Source: CAZSDW01 sp964605705 | Lineage (GTDB): Bacteria; Fidelibacterota; UBA2242 | Direction of reading: 5' to 3' | Assembly: GCA_964605705.1 (NCBI GenBank) | Contig: CAZSDW010000006.1 | Location: 1-64,000 of the forward strand | DNA: 64,000 nucleotides | Part shown: in pieces, positions 8,945 to 19,418 of the stretch | Position numbering within the stretch: the stretch's first letter is position 1 | Layout of the letters: each line of letters begins with the position of its first letter | Program-made: the position numbers and the translations under genes | The notes under the pieces: model-generated | Seen by the model: only the letters and a program-made list of their open reading frames with translations | Database searches by the model: none | What the model was told of the DNA's origin: nothing

Positions 8945-9822
8945 TACGATTCTCTTTCCACGACTTTTTTCTGCACCAGAATGACTATCAAAATAATAAA
9001 AGCAAAAAAGAAACCCAGGGTCGCAGCATAGCCCATATGCCCGAAATAGAACGCCTGGTTGTAAATATAGAGCATCGCCGACAGGGTGCTGTTCATCGGA
9101 CCGCCGCCGGTCATCACAAAAGGTTCAATAAACAAGGAAAAACCGCCGATAGTTGACAGGATGATAACCAACAGCATTGTACTGTTCAGAGCAGGCACGG
9201 TAATATAAAAAAACCGCTGCATGGGTTTTGCGCCATCGATTTCCGCCGCTTCATAGAGATATTTGGGAATTCCCTGCAAACCGACCATGAACAGGATGAT
9301 ATACAAACCCACATTTTTCCAGGTCGCCATGATTGCAATCGAAGGCATTGCCCATTCCGGGCTGTTAATCCAGGGAATACGGTCAAATCCGAACTGTGTC
9401 AGAATCAAATTCAACAAACCGGTTTCATAGGAGTAAAGTTGCTCCCACAGAATCGTAATAACCACTCCCGAAACGATAACTGGCAGAAAAAACAGCGCCC
9501 GGAAAAATGCCCGGAATTTTATCTGTTTATTCAACTGCATCGCGAAAAAAAGAGCGATTGCGATCTGTAGAGGAATATGAATTGCCAGAAAAACAAGGGT
9601 ATTGCGGATTGATTTGAAAAACTGAACATCATGAAAGAGCCGGTCGAAATTCCGCAAACCGACCCATTCCATCGGCGTGATAACATTCCATTTATGAAAA
9701 ATAAGTAAAAAGGAAAAAATGAGCGGAAATGCCACAAACACACTGAAATAGATAATATAGGGCATACTCATCAGGTAGCCCGATTTATCACTGGATTTCA
9801 ATCTGGCTGTAAAGCTGCTCAT
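8944..9822 (-). CDS. ABC sugar transporter permease, MalF type
   Basis: Second CUT1 permease, 292 residues, with a cytoplasmic N-terminus and six hydrophobic segments, the first at about residues 20-42. The EAA loop reads EAAEIDGAKPMQRFFYITVPAL (about residues 195-216). The gene starts inside the last codons of the solute-binding protein gene (four-base overlap ATGA), as expected of a single binding-protein/permease operon. Substrate cannot be read from the permease; the neighbours suggest oligosaccharides, probably beta-mannosides. Confidence 0.9.
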   Translation of the reverse strand: MSSFTARLKSSDKSGYLMSMPYIIYFSVFVAFPLIFSFLLIFHKWNVITPMEWVGLRNFDRLFHDVQFFKSIRNTLVFLAIHIPLQIAIALFFAMQLNKQIKFRAFFRALFFLPVIVSGVVITILWEQLYSYETGLLNLILTQFGFDRIPWINSPEWAMPSIAIMATWKNVGLYIILFMVGLQGIPKYLYEAAEIDGAKPMQRFFYITVPALNSTMLLVIILSTIGGFSLFIEPFVMTGGGPMNSTLSAMLYIYNQAFYFGHMGYAATLGFFFAFIILIVILVQKKVVERES

Positions 9823-11147
9823 CTTGATCGATTCCAGTCTATAATGACTTTCGCTCGTTCAGCGGCATTTTCGATGGCTTCTGCCGGTGTCCGGCGATTG
9901 AATATCGCGCAGGCTTCATATTCCTGGGAAATGGCATCGAAAATTTCCTTTAAATCAGAGACGCCGTCCATTCCACGAGTGTAGGGCGCCTGTTCCGCAA
10001 ACTGTACCATCATGGGATTTTTATAAAAAAACTCCTGGTACAGTGAATTATTCACCAGATCTTTACGAATAGGGATTTGCAGAGTATATTCCAGCAATTT
10101 CAAATCCGCCTCGGCAGTCACAAGATACTTGCTGAACGCATAGGTCGCTTCAGGATGCTTGGTCGTCTCAAAAATTGAGATATTCTTAAAGTCCCCAAAC
10201 GTATAGACCGGTCCCTGATAATCATCGGGTACAGGGATCGGAAATATCCCATACTCAAATCCCGGCGGTCTGAATTTCTCCACATGTGCAGCATGCCAGG
10301 GTCCGGCAATCTGGGTCGCAATTTTTTCCAGAATAAATGCATCTCCGATAAAAGTAGTTTTCGCAAATAATCCCTCTTTATAAACCTGCTGGAACAAGCC
10401 AAAAACCTTCACCGACGCTTCATTATTGAAAATGATATTAGGACCATCAAACAGCGTTTTACCACCGGAAGCAGCAATATAAAAAGTATAGTAATCGAAA
10501 AACCTTTGCCACCAGATGGGTTTCGTGTCCCGGTGGGAAAGCCAGACATCCGGATTCCCGTCGCCATTCAAATCGCGGGTCACTTTGCGTCCGACTTCCA
10601 GAAATTCAGAATAAGTCCGGGGAATAATATCGACGCCCGCATCGCGGAACATGTTTTTATTATAAACCACCATAATCGGGTTTGTTTTCCAGGGAATCTG
10701 GTAAAAATGCCCGTCCGGTGCCCGAAAGGTTTCCAGCAGATCAGCCGGCACTCTTTCCGAGATATAATCAAAAAAATCCGGATACTGGTCCAGCCGAATC
10801 AATCCGCCGGAAGCAATGAAATCATCCATGGCGCCCGGCCACATATTCGAACAGATATCCGGCGTCGTCCCGGCTGCAATCGCGGCTAACAGAACCTCTT
10901 CCGCCGATTGGCTAGCCGGAATTGGCTGCAGTTTGACTTTGATACTGTCGTTGACAGCGTTCCATTTGTCAACAAGATATTTTGCCAGGTCAATTTCATC
11001 CTGATTGGAAGAGCACCAGTAAGTAATTTGAATATTCTCACCATTTCGCCGGATTCCGTTCTGTCTTTTTCCACAGAATCGAAAAGCGCTCAGTAAAATC
11101 AGGATGCTGATGATGAATATGTAACCTGTATGATAATTTGTCTTCAT
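9819..11147 (-). CDS. ABC transporter extracellular sugar-binding protein (family 1)
   Basis: Periplasmic substrate-binding component for the two permeases that follow, 442 residues from the chosen start. Leader: MKTNYHTGYIFIISILILLSAF followed by RFC; the context of that cysteine is not a good lipobox, so it may be a cleaved secreted protein or an atypical lipoprotein. Family features: ITYWCSSNQDE near the mature N-terminus, AAIAAGTTPDICSNMWPG, and the GPWHAAHV segment. A longer frame opens at TTG 11183 but overlaps the previous gene and puts 12 polar residues before the signal; ATG 11145-11147 is preferred. It binds sugars in this family (SBP_bac_1); the exact ligand is unknown. Confidence 0.88.
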   Translation of the reverse strand: MKTNYHTGYIFIISILILLSAFRFCGKRQNGIRRNGENIQITYWCSSNQDEIDLAKYLVDKWNAVNDSIKVKLQPIPASQSAEEVLLAAIAAGTTPDICSNMWPGAMDDFIASGGLIRLDQYPDFFDYISERVPADLLETFRAPDGHFYQIPWKTNPIMVVYNKNMFRDAGVDIIPRTYSEFLEVGRKVTRDLNGDGNPDVWLSHRDTKPIWWQRFFDYYTFYIAASGGKTLFDGPNIIFNNEASVKVFGLFQQVYKEGLFAKTTFIGDAFILEKIATQIAGPWHAAHVEKFRPPGFEYGIFPIPVPDDYQGPVYTFGDFKNISIFETTKHPEATYAFSKYLVTAEADLKLLEYTLQIPIRKDLVNNSLYQEFFYKNPMMVQFAEQAPYTRGMDGVSDLKEIFDAISQEYEACAIFNRRTPAEAIENAAERAKVIIDWNRSR

Positions 11148-11172
11148 TTTTACGAAATTCCGCCAATCCGGA

Positions 11173-13686
11173 TTAAAATACAAGCGCTAAATTACTTTCC
11201 GTCTCTGAATGAATAATTGTCAGATGAATTTCCAGATAATTGCCCTGATCAATCACATTCCAATTCTGAAATTCCTGTCCGTCCATTACAATTTGCCTTG
11301 GTACAGAGGGTGAAATTATCACGGTTTCATTGGAGCGACCGATAAAAGCACTGACACACAATGTTAATTGTCCACGATCATATTGACACGATTTCAAAAC
11401 GGCGTCAGTGCTTGCCAGATACGGATATTTAGGTTTACCCAGTTTGATTTCCACTTCTTTAATTTCAAGTATATCTTCCGTAAAAACCGCCGACGCAACT
11501 GTTTTATCATCATAACAAATTTCTCTGATGGTATTGCCCTGACCTTCAATGCTTATCTCTAACGGTTTTCCATTTACATACAATGTAAATTCACATTCCT
11601 TCTGATTTGCTTCAAGAAACGGATCAAGGGCAATATTCCAATCGTTTTCTTTCACACCATAAACCTGATAAAGGCAATTCAAATACCAGGCTCCCGCCCA
11701 TAAAAACTGAGGTTTATCGACAGTGCCGTATTCAGACAGATCATCTTTATTGGCATTACGGACTTCATAATAAGCCGGTTGTCCGTTCGGACCTTCCATA
11801 ATACCATGCAGCGACATAGTTTTATCGATGAATGTCGCGGCAGCCTCTTTTTCGCCATTGGCAATCAAAGCCATCGCATACCAGGCATTGCCCTGGGGCC
11901 AGATACCGCCATTAAAATAGTAATATTTTGCGCCGGCTTCGTTGCCGATAAATTTCATGAATTCGCCCCATTTTTCGAAATCCATGGGAAAAGCATTATA
12001 AATTCCGACGTTATGATCCACCATTTTTTCCGTTGCTGTTTGAACCAGCAGATTTTGTTTTTCATAATCTAGCATGCCGTAGTGGGCGGCCAGCAATGAA
12101 CCGATATAGTAGTGCTCATCCAGCGTTCCATCATTATGATAATTCACCAGGTAATTCATATCCTTATTCCATAATTTTTCAACAAGCGCAGCCTGCATCT
12201 TATTCGCCAGCAATGCGAATTCCTGAATTCGGTCTGAATTCTTCTCAAGCGCTATTGATAGATAAATGTAGTCCCGCAAAGTCTTAATCGCCAGAATCGT
12301 CATGTAACTACGCGGTCCGTAATTCTGCCCGATATCCCACCAATCCGGGCGATATGACCACATCAAATTATCCTCTTCCAGCGTCAACAGCGACCGTTCG
12401 ACACTTTTACTGATAAAAGGATATAATTTCTCAACAAATTCCCGGTCACCGGAATGCCGCAAATATTTGGCGCTGACCTGCACCAGCCAGAAGTTATTCC
12501 AATTGTCGGAACTGGCGTACTCGGTCACATATTTTCCGTCTTTCCAATAATATGCGTGTGGAATGATGTTCTCTTCATCGGCATGCCGAATGATATAATC
12601 CAGGTCCCGCTTCACCCTTTCAAGATCGAAATTCACTGCCGCCAGATCGGTCACAAGGACATCATGGGTAAAATAGAAGTTGTACTCCGCCGGACAGGGC
12701 ATCGGCACAAATTCGCCATCCAGATAGTGAGTGTTTGCTTCCATAACGGCTTTGGCGTAAGCCACGGAATGATTGGTCTTCGGACATCCGGTTTCCATCT
12801 TACTGTAAGCATAGATTTTGTCATTCACCGCCTTTTCATAATTGTCAATCTCAGCCTGGTAATTTTTATTTAAATATGGAACTAAGGAGCGGCTTTCGTT
12901 ACCCTTCGAAGTCCCGATAATCTGGACGATGTTCATTGCTTCGCCCGGCTGCAGTATTTTCTGGTAAATAAACTGAGAGACCGGTTTTGTCTTTGCATTT
13001 TCCTTAATCACATCTTCTCTGGAAGGCTTATTCAGACAATTGATTTGACTGTTTGTGAAAGTCGGCAGGTCTCCGGCATTTGAAATGAAAATATCAGCGA
13101 AATCCGCATCGGGATCATCAAAGTGGGTATAAATCGTTGCGCTATCACGGTCAGCCCAAGCCTGCTCAATCGGACGAAAAGTGTGACAGGTCCTGATGGA
13201 TGTCCACCAACGCGAGTCAAATTCATACTCTTCGGTCTTCTCACTTATATTCGTGATCTGAATTTTTAAAATCATTGCCGGTTTATCTTTACAAAATTGA
13301 TAACGGCTCTTCAGAGAATAGCCATTTTCAGCACAATTAAAAGCCACTGAATAGGGTGTTAAATCGAATTCTGAAGCATCTCTGCCAATGCTGATCTCCG
13401 GATTATCCCCGATTTTCAGATTCCACTCTGCAACAAAAGATGTATCCCGGGTCCAGTAATCCCGGCTGCGATCGATGCTGTTGGCAACTGGATAGAAAAA
13501 ACTGATCCGCTGGGGAATCATGGCACTGTGATGAAATTCCACTCCCACAAAAGGTCCACCGACTTCCAGTTTCGCATCGCCCTGATAATGGACTGCTAAT
13601 TTCTGCTCCGAAAACCGGTCTGAATCGCAATTCACCATCAGCAGCAGTACTACAAACCAACTGATTATTTTTATTTTTTTAACCAT
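11173..13686 (-). CDS. Six-hairpin glycosidase-like lipoprotein, copy A
   Basis: Large exported protein of 837 residues with a leader ending LLMVNC (C20, possible lipid attachment). The N-terminal third is beta-rich (GGPFVGVEFHHS, then YFYP-like repeats). The middle, about residues 300-660, is an (alpha/alpha)6 barrel with EYNFYFTHDVLVTDLAAV, IPHAYYWKDGKYVTEYA and FNGGIWPQGNAWYAMAL, resembling GH63/GH94/GH15-type enzymes. The C-terminus is again beta-sandwich. The HD of FTHD and the glutamates in the barrel are candidate catalytic residues, but I cannot assign a family. It is a close paralogue of the next gene (13709-16168) and sits in front of the ABC importer, so it may trim a beta-mannan oligosaccharide before import. 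Confidence 0.6.
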   Translation of the reverse strand: MVKKIKIISWFVVLLLMVNCDSDRFSEQKLAVHYQGDAKLEVGGPFVGVEFHHSAMIPQRISFFYPVANSIDRSRDYWTRDTSFVAEWNLKIGDNPEISIGRDASEFDLTPYSVAFNCAENGYSLKSRYQFCKDKPAMILKIQITNISEKTEEYEFDSRWWTSIRTCHTFRPIEQAWADRDSATIYTHFDDPDADFADIFISNAGDLPTFTNSQINCLNKPSREDVIKENAKTKPVSQFIYQKILQPGEAMNIVQIIGTSKGNESRSLVPYLNKNYQAEIDNYEKAVNDKIYAYSKMETGCPKTNHSVAYAKAVMEANTHYLDGEFVPMPCPAEYNFYFTHDVLVTDLAAVNFDLERVKRDLDYIIRHADEENIIPHAYYWKDGKYVTEYASSDNWNNFWLVQVSAKYLRHSGDREFVEKLYPFISKSVERSLLTLEEDNLMWSYRPDWWDIGQNYGPRSYMTILAIKTLRDYIYLSIALEKNSDRIQEFALLANKMQAALVEKLWNKDMNYLVNYHNDGTLDEHYYIGSLLAAHYGMLDYEKQNLLVQTATEKMVDHNVGIYNAFPMDFEKWGEFMKFIGNEAGAKYYYFNGGIWPQGNAWYAMALIANGEKEAAATFIDKTMSLHGIMEGPNGQPAYYEVRNANKDDLSEYGTVDKPQFLWAGAWYLNCLYQVYGVKENDWNIALDPFLEANQKECEFTLYVNGKPLEISIEGQGNTIREICYDDKTVASAVFTEDILEIKEVEIKLGKPKYPYLASTDAVLKSCQYDRGQLTLCVSAFIGRSNETVIISPSVPRQIVMDGQEFQNWNVIDQGNYLEIHLTIIHSETESNLALVF

Positions 13687-13708
13687 AATTAATCCCTTGC
13701 ATGATTAT

Positions 13709-16168
13709 TTAAAAACTAATCCGCAGTTCGGAAACGGACAGTTGATGGCGAACATTCAGATGAATCCGGTAAACCTGTTCAATTTCTTCAATCGTATAAT
13801 CGTCAATCACCCGGTTTTCAAATTTAATAAAACCCGGTTTATGCATTGAAATAATAGAAATATGATTTTGATGTCCCGGAAAGGCTTTCAATTTTACGAA
13901 CAGGTGCTTGTTCCGGCGATCATAATCACAGGATATAATGATTGATTCCGAAGATTCAAGGTAAGGCGTTTCCGGTTTGCCATAGTGGTAATGATATTCT
14001 GTGTCATTGCGACTATTCAATGGGAACACCGCTGAGGCACCGGATTTTTTGCCGTTATAAATCGCTTCAATAAAATCACCCTCGCCCTGCATTCTAATCG
14101 CCCGTTTCTCTCCCTGAAAAGCAATATCAAAATGGCAGGATTTCTGATTATCCGGAAGATACGGCTTCAAGGAAATATTCCAGGTATTTTCCTCAATACC
14201 ATACAGATGGTACAGCGAATACAAATACCAGCCCGCCGCCCAGAGGAAATTCGGCTTGTCAATTTTTCCATAGACGTCAGAATTGTTAAAATCACTGCAA
14301 CGGTATTCGTACATCGCCGGCTGCCCGTTGGGACTATGCATAATGCCATCCAGAGTCATATTTTGTCGAATAAATTGTGCCGCTTTATTACGCTGATCAG
14401 TCGCCATCAAGCCCAGGCTGTACCAGGCGTTGCAATGGTTCCAGACACCGCCATTGGCGTAATGATAAGGCGGTCCAACTTCATTACCCTTGAATTTCAG
14501 AAAATCGCCCAGCAGGTGAAAATCCGGCGGATAAACACAGTAGGTTCCGATGCTCGGATCAACCAGTTTCTCACCAGCGGTCTGAATCAGCTGAAAACGT
14601 TTTTCAGGGTTCATTAACCGGAAATGCACAGCTAACAGTGAGCCGGCATAATAATGGGGATCAATTTCACCATTTTCATAATAATTGACTAAAAAACTAA
14701 AATTATCGTTCCAGAGTTTCTCTGCCAGCGCTGTTTCCATCCGCTCAGCCAATTGTTCAAAGTCCGGCAGGCTTTCGAGATTTTTATTCAATGCAGCGGA
14801 AATATAAATAAAATCGCGGATACCCTTGATTGCCATAGTTGTCATGAATGCCCGGGGTCCGAAGTTGTGCCCGATATCCCAGCCATCCATATAATAAGCA
14901 TAAAGTAAGTCATCATCTTCCTTACTATGCAGCGCGTATTCCAGGCTTTTTTTAAGATATGGATGCAATCGCAGAACTAATTCTTCATCTCCGGAATGCC
15001 GCAGGTAACTCGCTGCCACCTGAATAAACCAGAAATGGTTCCAGTTGTTCGAATCGGCATATTCGGTACGACAATCGCCATCTTTCCAGTAATAAGCGTG
15101 GGGAATGATATAGTCATCAGTAGCATGGTCGAGAATAAATTCCAGATCCCGTTTTACGCGGGGCAAATCAAAATTCACAGCCGCCAAATCAGTCACCAAT
15201 ACGTCATGAGTGAAGTAGAAATTATACTCCGCCGGGCATGGCATTGGTACAAATTCGCCATCAATATAATGATCTAGCGATGCCAGCATAGCTTTCGCCC
15301 AATATACCGATTGATCAAAAACCGGATCGCCGGTTTGGAAAATATATTCATCGATGGCCTTATTAATAATATGTTTCTCATACTGGTCGATTTCTTCCCG
15401 ATAGTTTTTCACCAAATGATCGATGATATCCTGCGCTTCATCTTTATGACTCGATCCGATAATCTGTACAACCTGCATTTTCTCAGCAGGCTTCAGTGCC
15501 TTCCGATAGATGAATGTTGTCGCTGAGGAATCAGGTCGAAGTGTGAGTGGATGTTCACCGGCGTTTGAGACAAAAACGACGATATTTTTGACTTCTTTAT
15601 CATTATAATGGGTAATCGCCGCCCCGTTTTCCGGATAATTTTCACTATTCGCCGGTCTAATCCAACGAAATGTGTGACAGGTCCGGATGGTCGTTTCAAG
15701 TCGTGTGTCCAGTTCAAAAATAGCCGTTGAATCGCTATAATTGGTCACCTCAACAGACACCACCATCGCCGGTTTGTTTTTGCAGAATTGGTAAGATAGC
15801 CGAACATTTTCCGTTAAAAATTGGACATCATAAGGCGTCAGGTCAAATTTCGCCGGGGTCCAGCTGAGATTTTCCCGATCATTTTCACCGATTTTCAAAC
15901 CGATTTCCATCGCCAGAGTCGTATCGCGAAACCAGTAATCCGTGCTCATGTCGATACTGTTCGCAATCGGATAGAAAAAACTGATCCGCTGCGGCATCGG
16001 GTAACTGTGATGGAATTCGGCACCTACGAAGGGACCGCCAACCTCAATTTTGGCATCGCCGGAAAAACTGACCGAAAAGTCATGCGCATTATCCCTCTGT
16101 ATCGTTTGTGTACAGGCAGCAAAGACAAAACAAAACAGTAATCCGCATAATCGTTTATTAATAATCAT
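13709..16168 (-). CDS. Six-hairpin glycosidase-like lipoprotein, copy B
   Basis: Paralogue of the 11173-13686 protein, 819 residues, with a clean lipobox FAAC at C19. Order of domains is the same: beta-sandwich, (alpha/alpha)6 barrel, beta-sandwich. The block around EYNFYFTHDVLVTDLAAV is identical in both copies, including the flanking EFVPMPCPA, while the termini have diverged, as expected of an old tandem duplication with a conserved active site. GGVWNHCNAWYSLGLMA replaces the GGIWPQGNAWYAMAL of copy A, so the two may differ in specificity. Nine bases separate it from the LamG/T9SS gene stop-to-start region upstream (16177), consistent with one operon. Confidence 0.6.
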   Translation of the reverse strand: MIINKRLCGLLFCFVFAACTQTIQRDNAHDFSVSFSGDAKIEVGGPFVGAEFHHSYPMPQRISFFYPIANSIDMSTDYWFRDTTLAMEIGLKIGENDRENLSWTPAKFDLTPYDVQFLTENVRLSYQFCKNKPAMVVSVEVTNYSDSTAIFELDTRLETTIRTCHTFRWIRPANSENYPENGAAITHYNDKEVKNIVVFVSNAGEHPLTLRPDSSATTFIYRKALKPAEKMQVVQIIGSSHKDEAQDIIDHLVKNYREEIDQYEKHIINKAIDEYIFQTGDPVFDQSVYWAKAMLASLDHYIDGEFVPMPCPAEYNFYFTHDVLVTDLAAVNFDLPRVKRDLEFILDHATDDYIIPHAYYWKDGDCRTEYADSNNWNHFWFIQVAASYLRHSGDEELVLRLHPYLKKSLEYALHSKEDDDLLYAYYMDGWDIGHNFGPRAFMTTMAIKGIRDFIYISAALNKNLESLPDFEQLAERMETALAEKLWNDNFSFLVNYYENGEIDPHYYAGSLLAVHFRLMNPEKRFQLIQTAGEKLVDPSIGTYCVYPPDFHLLGDFLKFKGNEVGPPYHYANGGVWNHCNAWYSLGLMATDQRNKAAQFIRQNMTLDGIMHSPNGQPAMYEYRCSDFNNSDVYGKIDKPNFLWAAGWYLYSLYHLYGIEENTWNISLKPYLPDNQKSCHFDIAFQGEKRAIRMQGEGDFIEAIYNGKKSGASAVFPLNSRNDTEYHYHYGKPETPYLESSESIIISCDYDRRNKHLFVKLKAFPGHQNHISIISMHKPGFIKFENRVIDDYTIEEIEQVYRIHLNVRHQLSVSELRISF

Positions 16169-16176
16169 TCACTTGT

Positions 16177-19100
16177 TTATTTCAGTTTCACACATTTCTT
16201 CACAGCCGTAAATCCATCTGCCTGAATCCTGTAAAAATAGATACCGGAACTGACGTTCTGGGCATTCCAGTTTATGATATAATCACCAGCCTGTTTATTT
16301 TCATCAACTAATGTTTGAACCAGCCGTCCGGTCAGATCGAAAACTTGAAGTTTGACACTGGTATTTTCCGCTAACTGATACTGAATTGTCGTCAACGGAT
16401 TGAAAGGATTCGGATAGTTTTGCATCAGGGCAAATTTTTCAGGAATATTTTTCATCTTTGAATGAATCGCGCTGGTTTCCATGTAAAGCGCTTCGATTTC
16501 TTCCACTGATAGCGCATAATCGTAAATCCGGACATCATCGATGGTACCCTTGAAATTATACTGGCTGACATTCGGCAGCACCTGCCCAATCATCAGGTCG
16601 ATATTCGTTGTCATAATAGTCCCGGAAAATGTCGTATGGGCATCGATAGCGCCATTGACAAATATTTCAAAATTGCTGCCGTCATAAAGTCCGACCACAT
16701 GATACCAGGTATTTGTCGAGGCTTTTACATCGGAATCCAGATCCTTGATACCGTCGGATGTTTTCACCGTCCAGCGAATTCTTTTATCAGGAATAACAGA
16801 GATTTTCCAGCGGTTTTCCCAGTTGCCGTGAGATATGGGATAAGATTCCCGGCTGCTGTACAATTCTGCCGCATTCATCCAGAAACTGACCGAGATCGCA
16901 TTGGTAAAGTTCAGGCTGGCGCTGACCGGCACTCGAATATTATCGCTGGTACCATTGAAATCATACGCGCTGTTCAAGTCACCGAATCTGTTTGCCGTCA
17001 AATCAGCACCATTGACTGTTCCGTGATTATTCATGCCACTGAGATCATTGGCATTGCCACTGAAGGGATAATACGCCAGCGGATCACCGGTCACTGATCC
17101 GCTGGAATCCCGGACCACAATCCCAATACTGTCAGTATCAAAACCACCGCGATTATCACTGATCGAACACTTAATGAAAAAATAGCCAATTGAGTCCGGC
17201 GCAACCCAGGCGACAGTTGAATCGCTGCCGATTAATTCACCGACACCCGCCGACCATAAATATTCCAGGGTATCGTTGTCGGGATCACTGCTGAGACACG
17301 TGATATAAGTTGTATCGCCCATATCGATTTTACCTGCAGTCGCCACAATATCTGCAATCACCGGCGCATGATTAATGGATTCGATGACGGTGATTTGAAT
17401 ACTGTCAGAAACCGGTTGGGTAATTCCGTCTGACACGGAGCAGCGAATGGAATAGACCTTTTCCTCTGCCGGCGCCGACCACCATAAAACCGATGAATCA
17501 CAATCCACCGCTTCGCCATTTATGACCCAGTCATAGGATAATTGATCAAGGTCTCGATCGGCTGCTGTGCAGTAGATGTCCAGCGACTGATTGAACAGGA
17601 TCGTTGTTGAATCCACCGCCAGGGCTTTAATACGGGGTCTGTGATTGGATACCGGTTGACCGGAGATGTAATCAACAACGACTCCATTGACCAGCATTTT
17701 TTCTTCGTCATATGTAATTGTCCCTCCCGCCGGAACCAGCACAAGTAATAAGGCTTCATCCGCCGGAATTGTTACAACTGTCTGAGCGGAGGCGCTTTGA
17801 ACGATAAAGCTATTGGATACCGCATCATAGAGATCAACTGATTCAGGGCCGGCATCAAAACTGATCGTTTTCGTCTCTGTATAAGGATTATAGAACAGGT
17901 AACTGGGATAGGCATCATCCTGAAAATAATCGGTCTTCCGTAAATCCAGTTTCAGAATTCCCTGAACATCCGTCGTATCAATAATTCCCCCCATTATTCC
18001 TACATGAGAAGCACCGTAAAGGGCAAAATTCGTGGCTCCCCAACCGCCATCAATGGCATCACCGGTCGCAAAGGGACTTACACCGGTATAGGGTGCAAAT
18101 TCCCGCATGGCTTCGTGGGCAATACAGGCTTTGGAATCGTACTCATAAGCCCAGGTCTCGCCATCCTGATGATCAGCCGGCAGATAATTTGAATAGAACA
18201 ACCTTGAAGCATTCGCAAGGTTCAATGTCCACTTGCCGATTGCCCGGGCATAACGATCATCGTATCGCAGCATCGGCAACAGCGCACCCGCCATTTCATA
18301 TCCGTTCATGACAAAGGCGTAGCCGTCACCAAGTGCCTCTCCTACTAATCCGTCGCAGTCATAGCCACCCCAATTGCCCAAGGTCACTCCCCACTGACGG
18401 ACATTGCCATCGGGATCGAAACACCAATTCAGCATTTTTTCGACATTATATGAAGTTCCCAACTCAGCATTCATTCGCGCTGCTGTATAAACACCATAAG
18501 GCAGCTGCAGTTCATAGGCAGCATTTGTCGAAAATCCACTCAGAAATTCCAGCGCCCATTCCGCACCACGCAGATAGCGAATATCACCAGTCTCGACAAA
18601 GGCATTGTACAAAATCCAGGCAATTGACCCGGCTGATTCCGGCTCTTTGACCCCGGCAGTATAGGGAGTCATGGTTGACAGATACCAGCCGCGATAATTC
18701 ATCGATGCTTTCTTCCACGGTGTCGCACTGCCGCCCATGGTTTCCACGGCTTTCAGCCATTGATCTGCCACCGACGTCAATTGATAATCAAAATCGCCGG
18801 TGCCGGGATAGAGATCATATAATTGATAAAAGAAAACATTCGGCATCATGGAATACCACCAGTCGTCGCCACTCTGCGTGGAAGGTCCGTTGAGATAGAC
18901 GTTCTCTTCGGGACGTCGATTAAACCACTCCTCGCAACCCAGCACCCAGTTATACCCATTCTGATTACTTTTATCAATCCCAACCAGCGACGCGCTGATC
19001 ACCGCCGGCAGAACATTGATCGCCTCGGCGTTTGATGGGTCGGGCGTTCCCACAACGGTATGTAATCCAAAACTATTGTGATTGGGATAATTAAATGTGT

Positions 19101-19350
19101 TGGTATTGATCCAGATCAATGGAAGATAACCATAATCATCAGTACGTTCCAGATCAAACACAAGACTGTCATAATCAAGGGTAACCTGCTTCCAGTCCCG
19201 CATTAAGTAAGGTTGGGGCAGGTTGGGCATCTGTTCGACACGGTTGATATTAATCTGCTCAGCGCCGCAAACACTCGTAATTATAATTATCAGAAAAATC
19301 ATGCGCAGGCTGCAGGAAATATTTATTATCTTTTGCATTAATGTTCCCAT
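16177..19350 (-). CDS. Secreted multidomain protein: helical-barrel, PKD/Ig repeats, LamG, T9SS sorting domain
   Basis: Exported 1,057-residue protein. Signal peptide at about 17-30 (MIFLIIIITSVCG). Residues about 40-490 form a probable (alpha/alpha)6-type catalytic or binding region (motifs SGDDWWYSMMPNVFFYQLYD, GSIAWILYNAFVETGD, ALGDGYAFVMNGYEMAGALL). Two Ig/PKD-like repeats follow (about 570-650 and 660-745; NHRPRIKALA..., NHAPVIADIVA...), then a LamG/ConA-like sandwich (about 755-955; LAYYPFSGNANDLSG, GTIDDVRIYDYALS), and a T9SS type A sorting domain at the end (MQNYPNPFNPLTTIQY, GIYFYRIQADG). It would be secreted through T9SS and anchored on the surface, with LamG binding polysaccharide. 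The substrate of the N-terminal part is unknown. Two possible starts, M1 and M5, four codons apart. Confidence 0.7.
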   Translation of the reverse strand: MGTLMQKIINISCSLRMIFLIIIITSVCGAEQININRVEQMPNLPQPYLMRDWKQVTLDYDSLVFDLERTDDYGYLPLIWINTNTFNYPNHNSFGLHTVVGTPDPSNAEAINVLPAVISASLVGIDKSNQNGYNWVLGCEEWFNRRPEENVYLNGPSTQSGDDWWYSMMPNVFFYQLYDLYPGTGDFDYQLTSVADQWLKAVETMGGSATPWKKASMNYRGWYLSTMTPYTAGVKEPESAGSIAWILYNAFVETGDIRYLRGAEWALEFLSGFSTNAAYELQLPYGVYTAARMNAELGTSYNVEKMLNWCFDPDGNVRQWGVTLGNWGGYDCDGLVGEALGDGYAFVMNGYEMAGALLPMLRYDDRYARAIGKWTLNLANASRLFYSNYLPADHQDGETWAYEYDSKACIAHEAMREFAPYTGVSPFATGDAIDGGWGATNFALYGASHVGIMGGIIDTTDVQGILKLDLRKTDYFQDDAYPSYLFYNPYTETKTISFDAGPESVDLYDAVSNSFIVQSASAQTVVTIPADEALLLVLVPAGGTITYDEEKMLVNGVVVDYISGQPVSNHRPRIKALAVDSTTILFNQSLDIYCTAADRDLDQLSYDWVINGEAVDCDSSVLWWSAPAEEKVYSIRCSVSDGITQPVSDSIQITVIESINHAPVIADIVATAGKIDMGDTTYITCLSSDPDNDTLEYLWSAGVGELIGSDSTVAWVAPDSIGYFFIKCSISDNRGGFDTDSIGIVVRDSSGSVTGDPLAYYPFSGNANDLSGMNNHGTVNGADLTANRFGDLNSAYDFNGTSDNIRVPVSASLNFTNAISVSFWMNAAELYSSRESYPISHGNWENRWKISVIPDKRIRWTVKTSDGIKDLDSDVKASTNTWYHVVGLYDGSNFEIFVNGAIDAHTTFSGTIMTTNIDLMIGQVLPNVSQYNFKGTIDDVRIYDYALSVEEIEALYMETSAIHSKMKNIPEKFALMQNYPNPFNPLTTIQYQLAENTSVKLQVFDLTGRLVQTLVDENKQAGDYIINWNAQNVSSGIYFYRIQADGFTAVKKCVKLK

Positions 19351-19418
19351 TTGATAAATGTTTTAAAAAATGGTCGATCGATCCAGAATTAAACTTACGG
19401 GATTTTATTGATATAATC

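Noticed and set aside
14595..14602. AAACGTTT palindrome like the LacI 1 operator
   Set aside because: It lies deep inside the six-hairpin lipoprotein gene copy B, far from any start.
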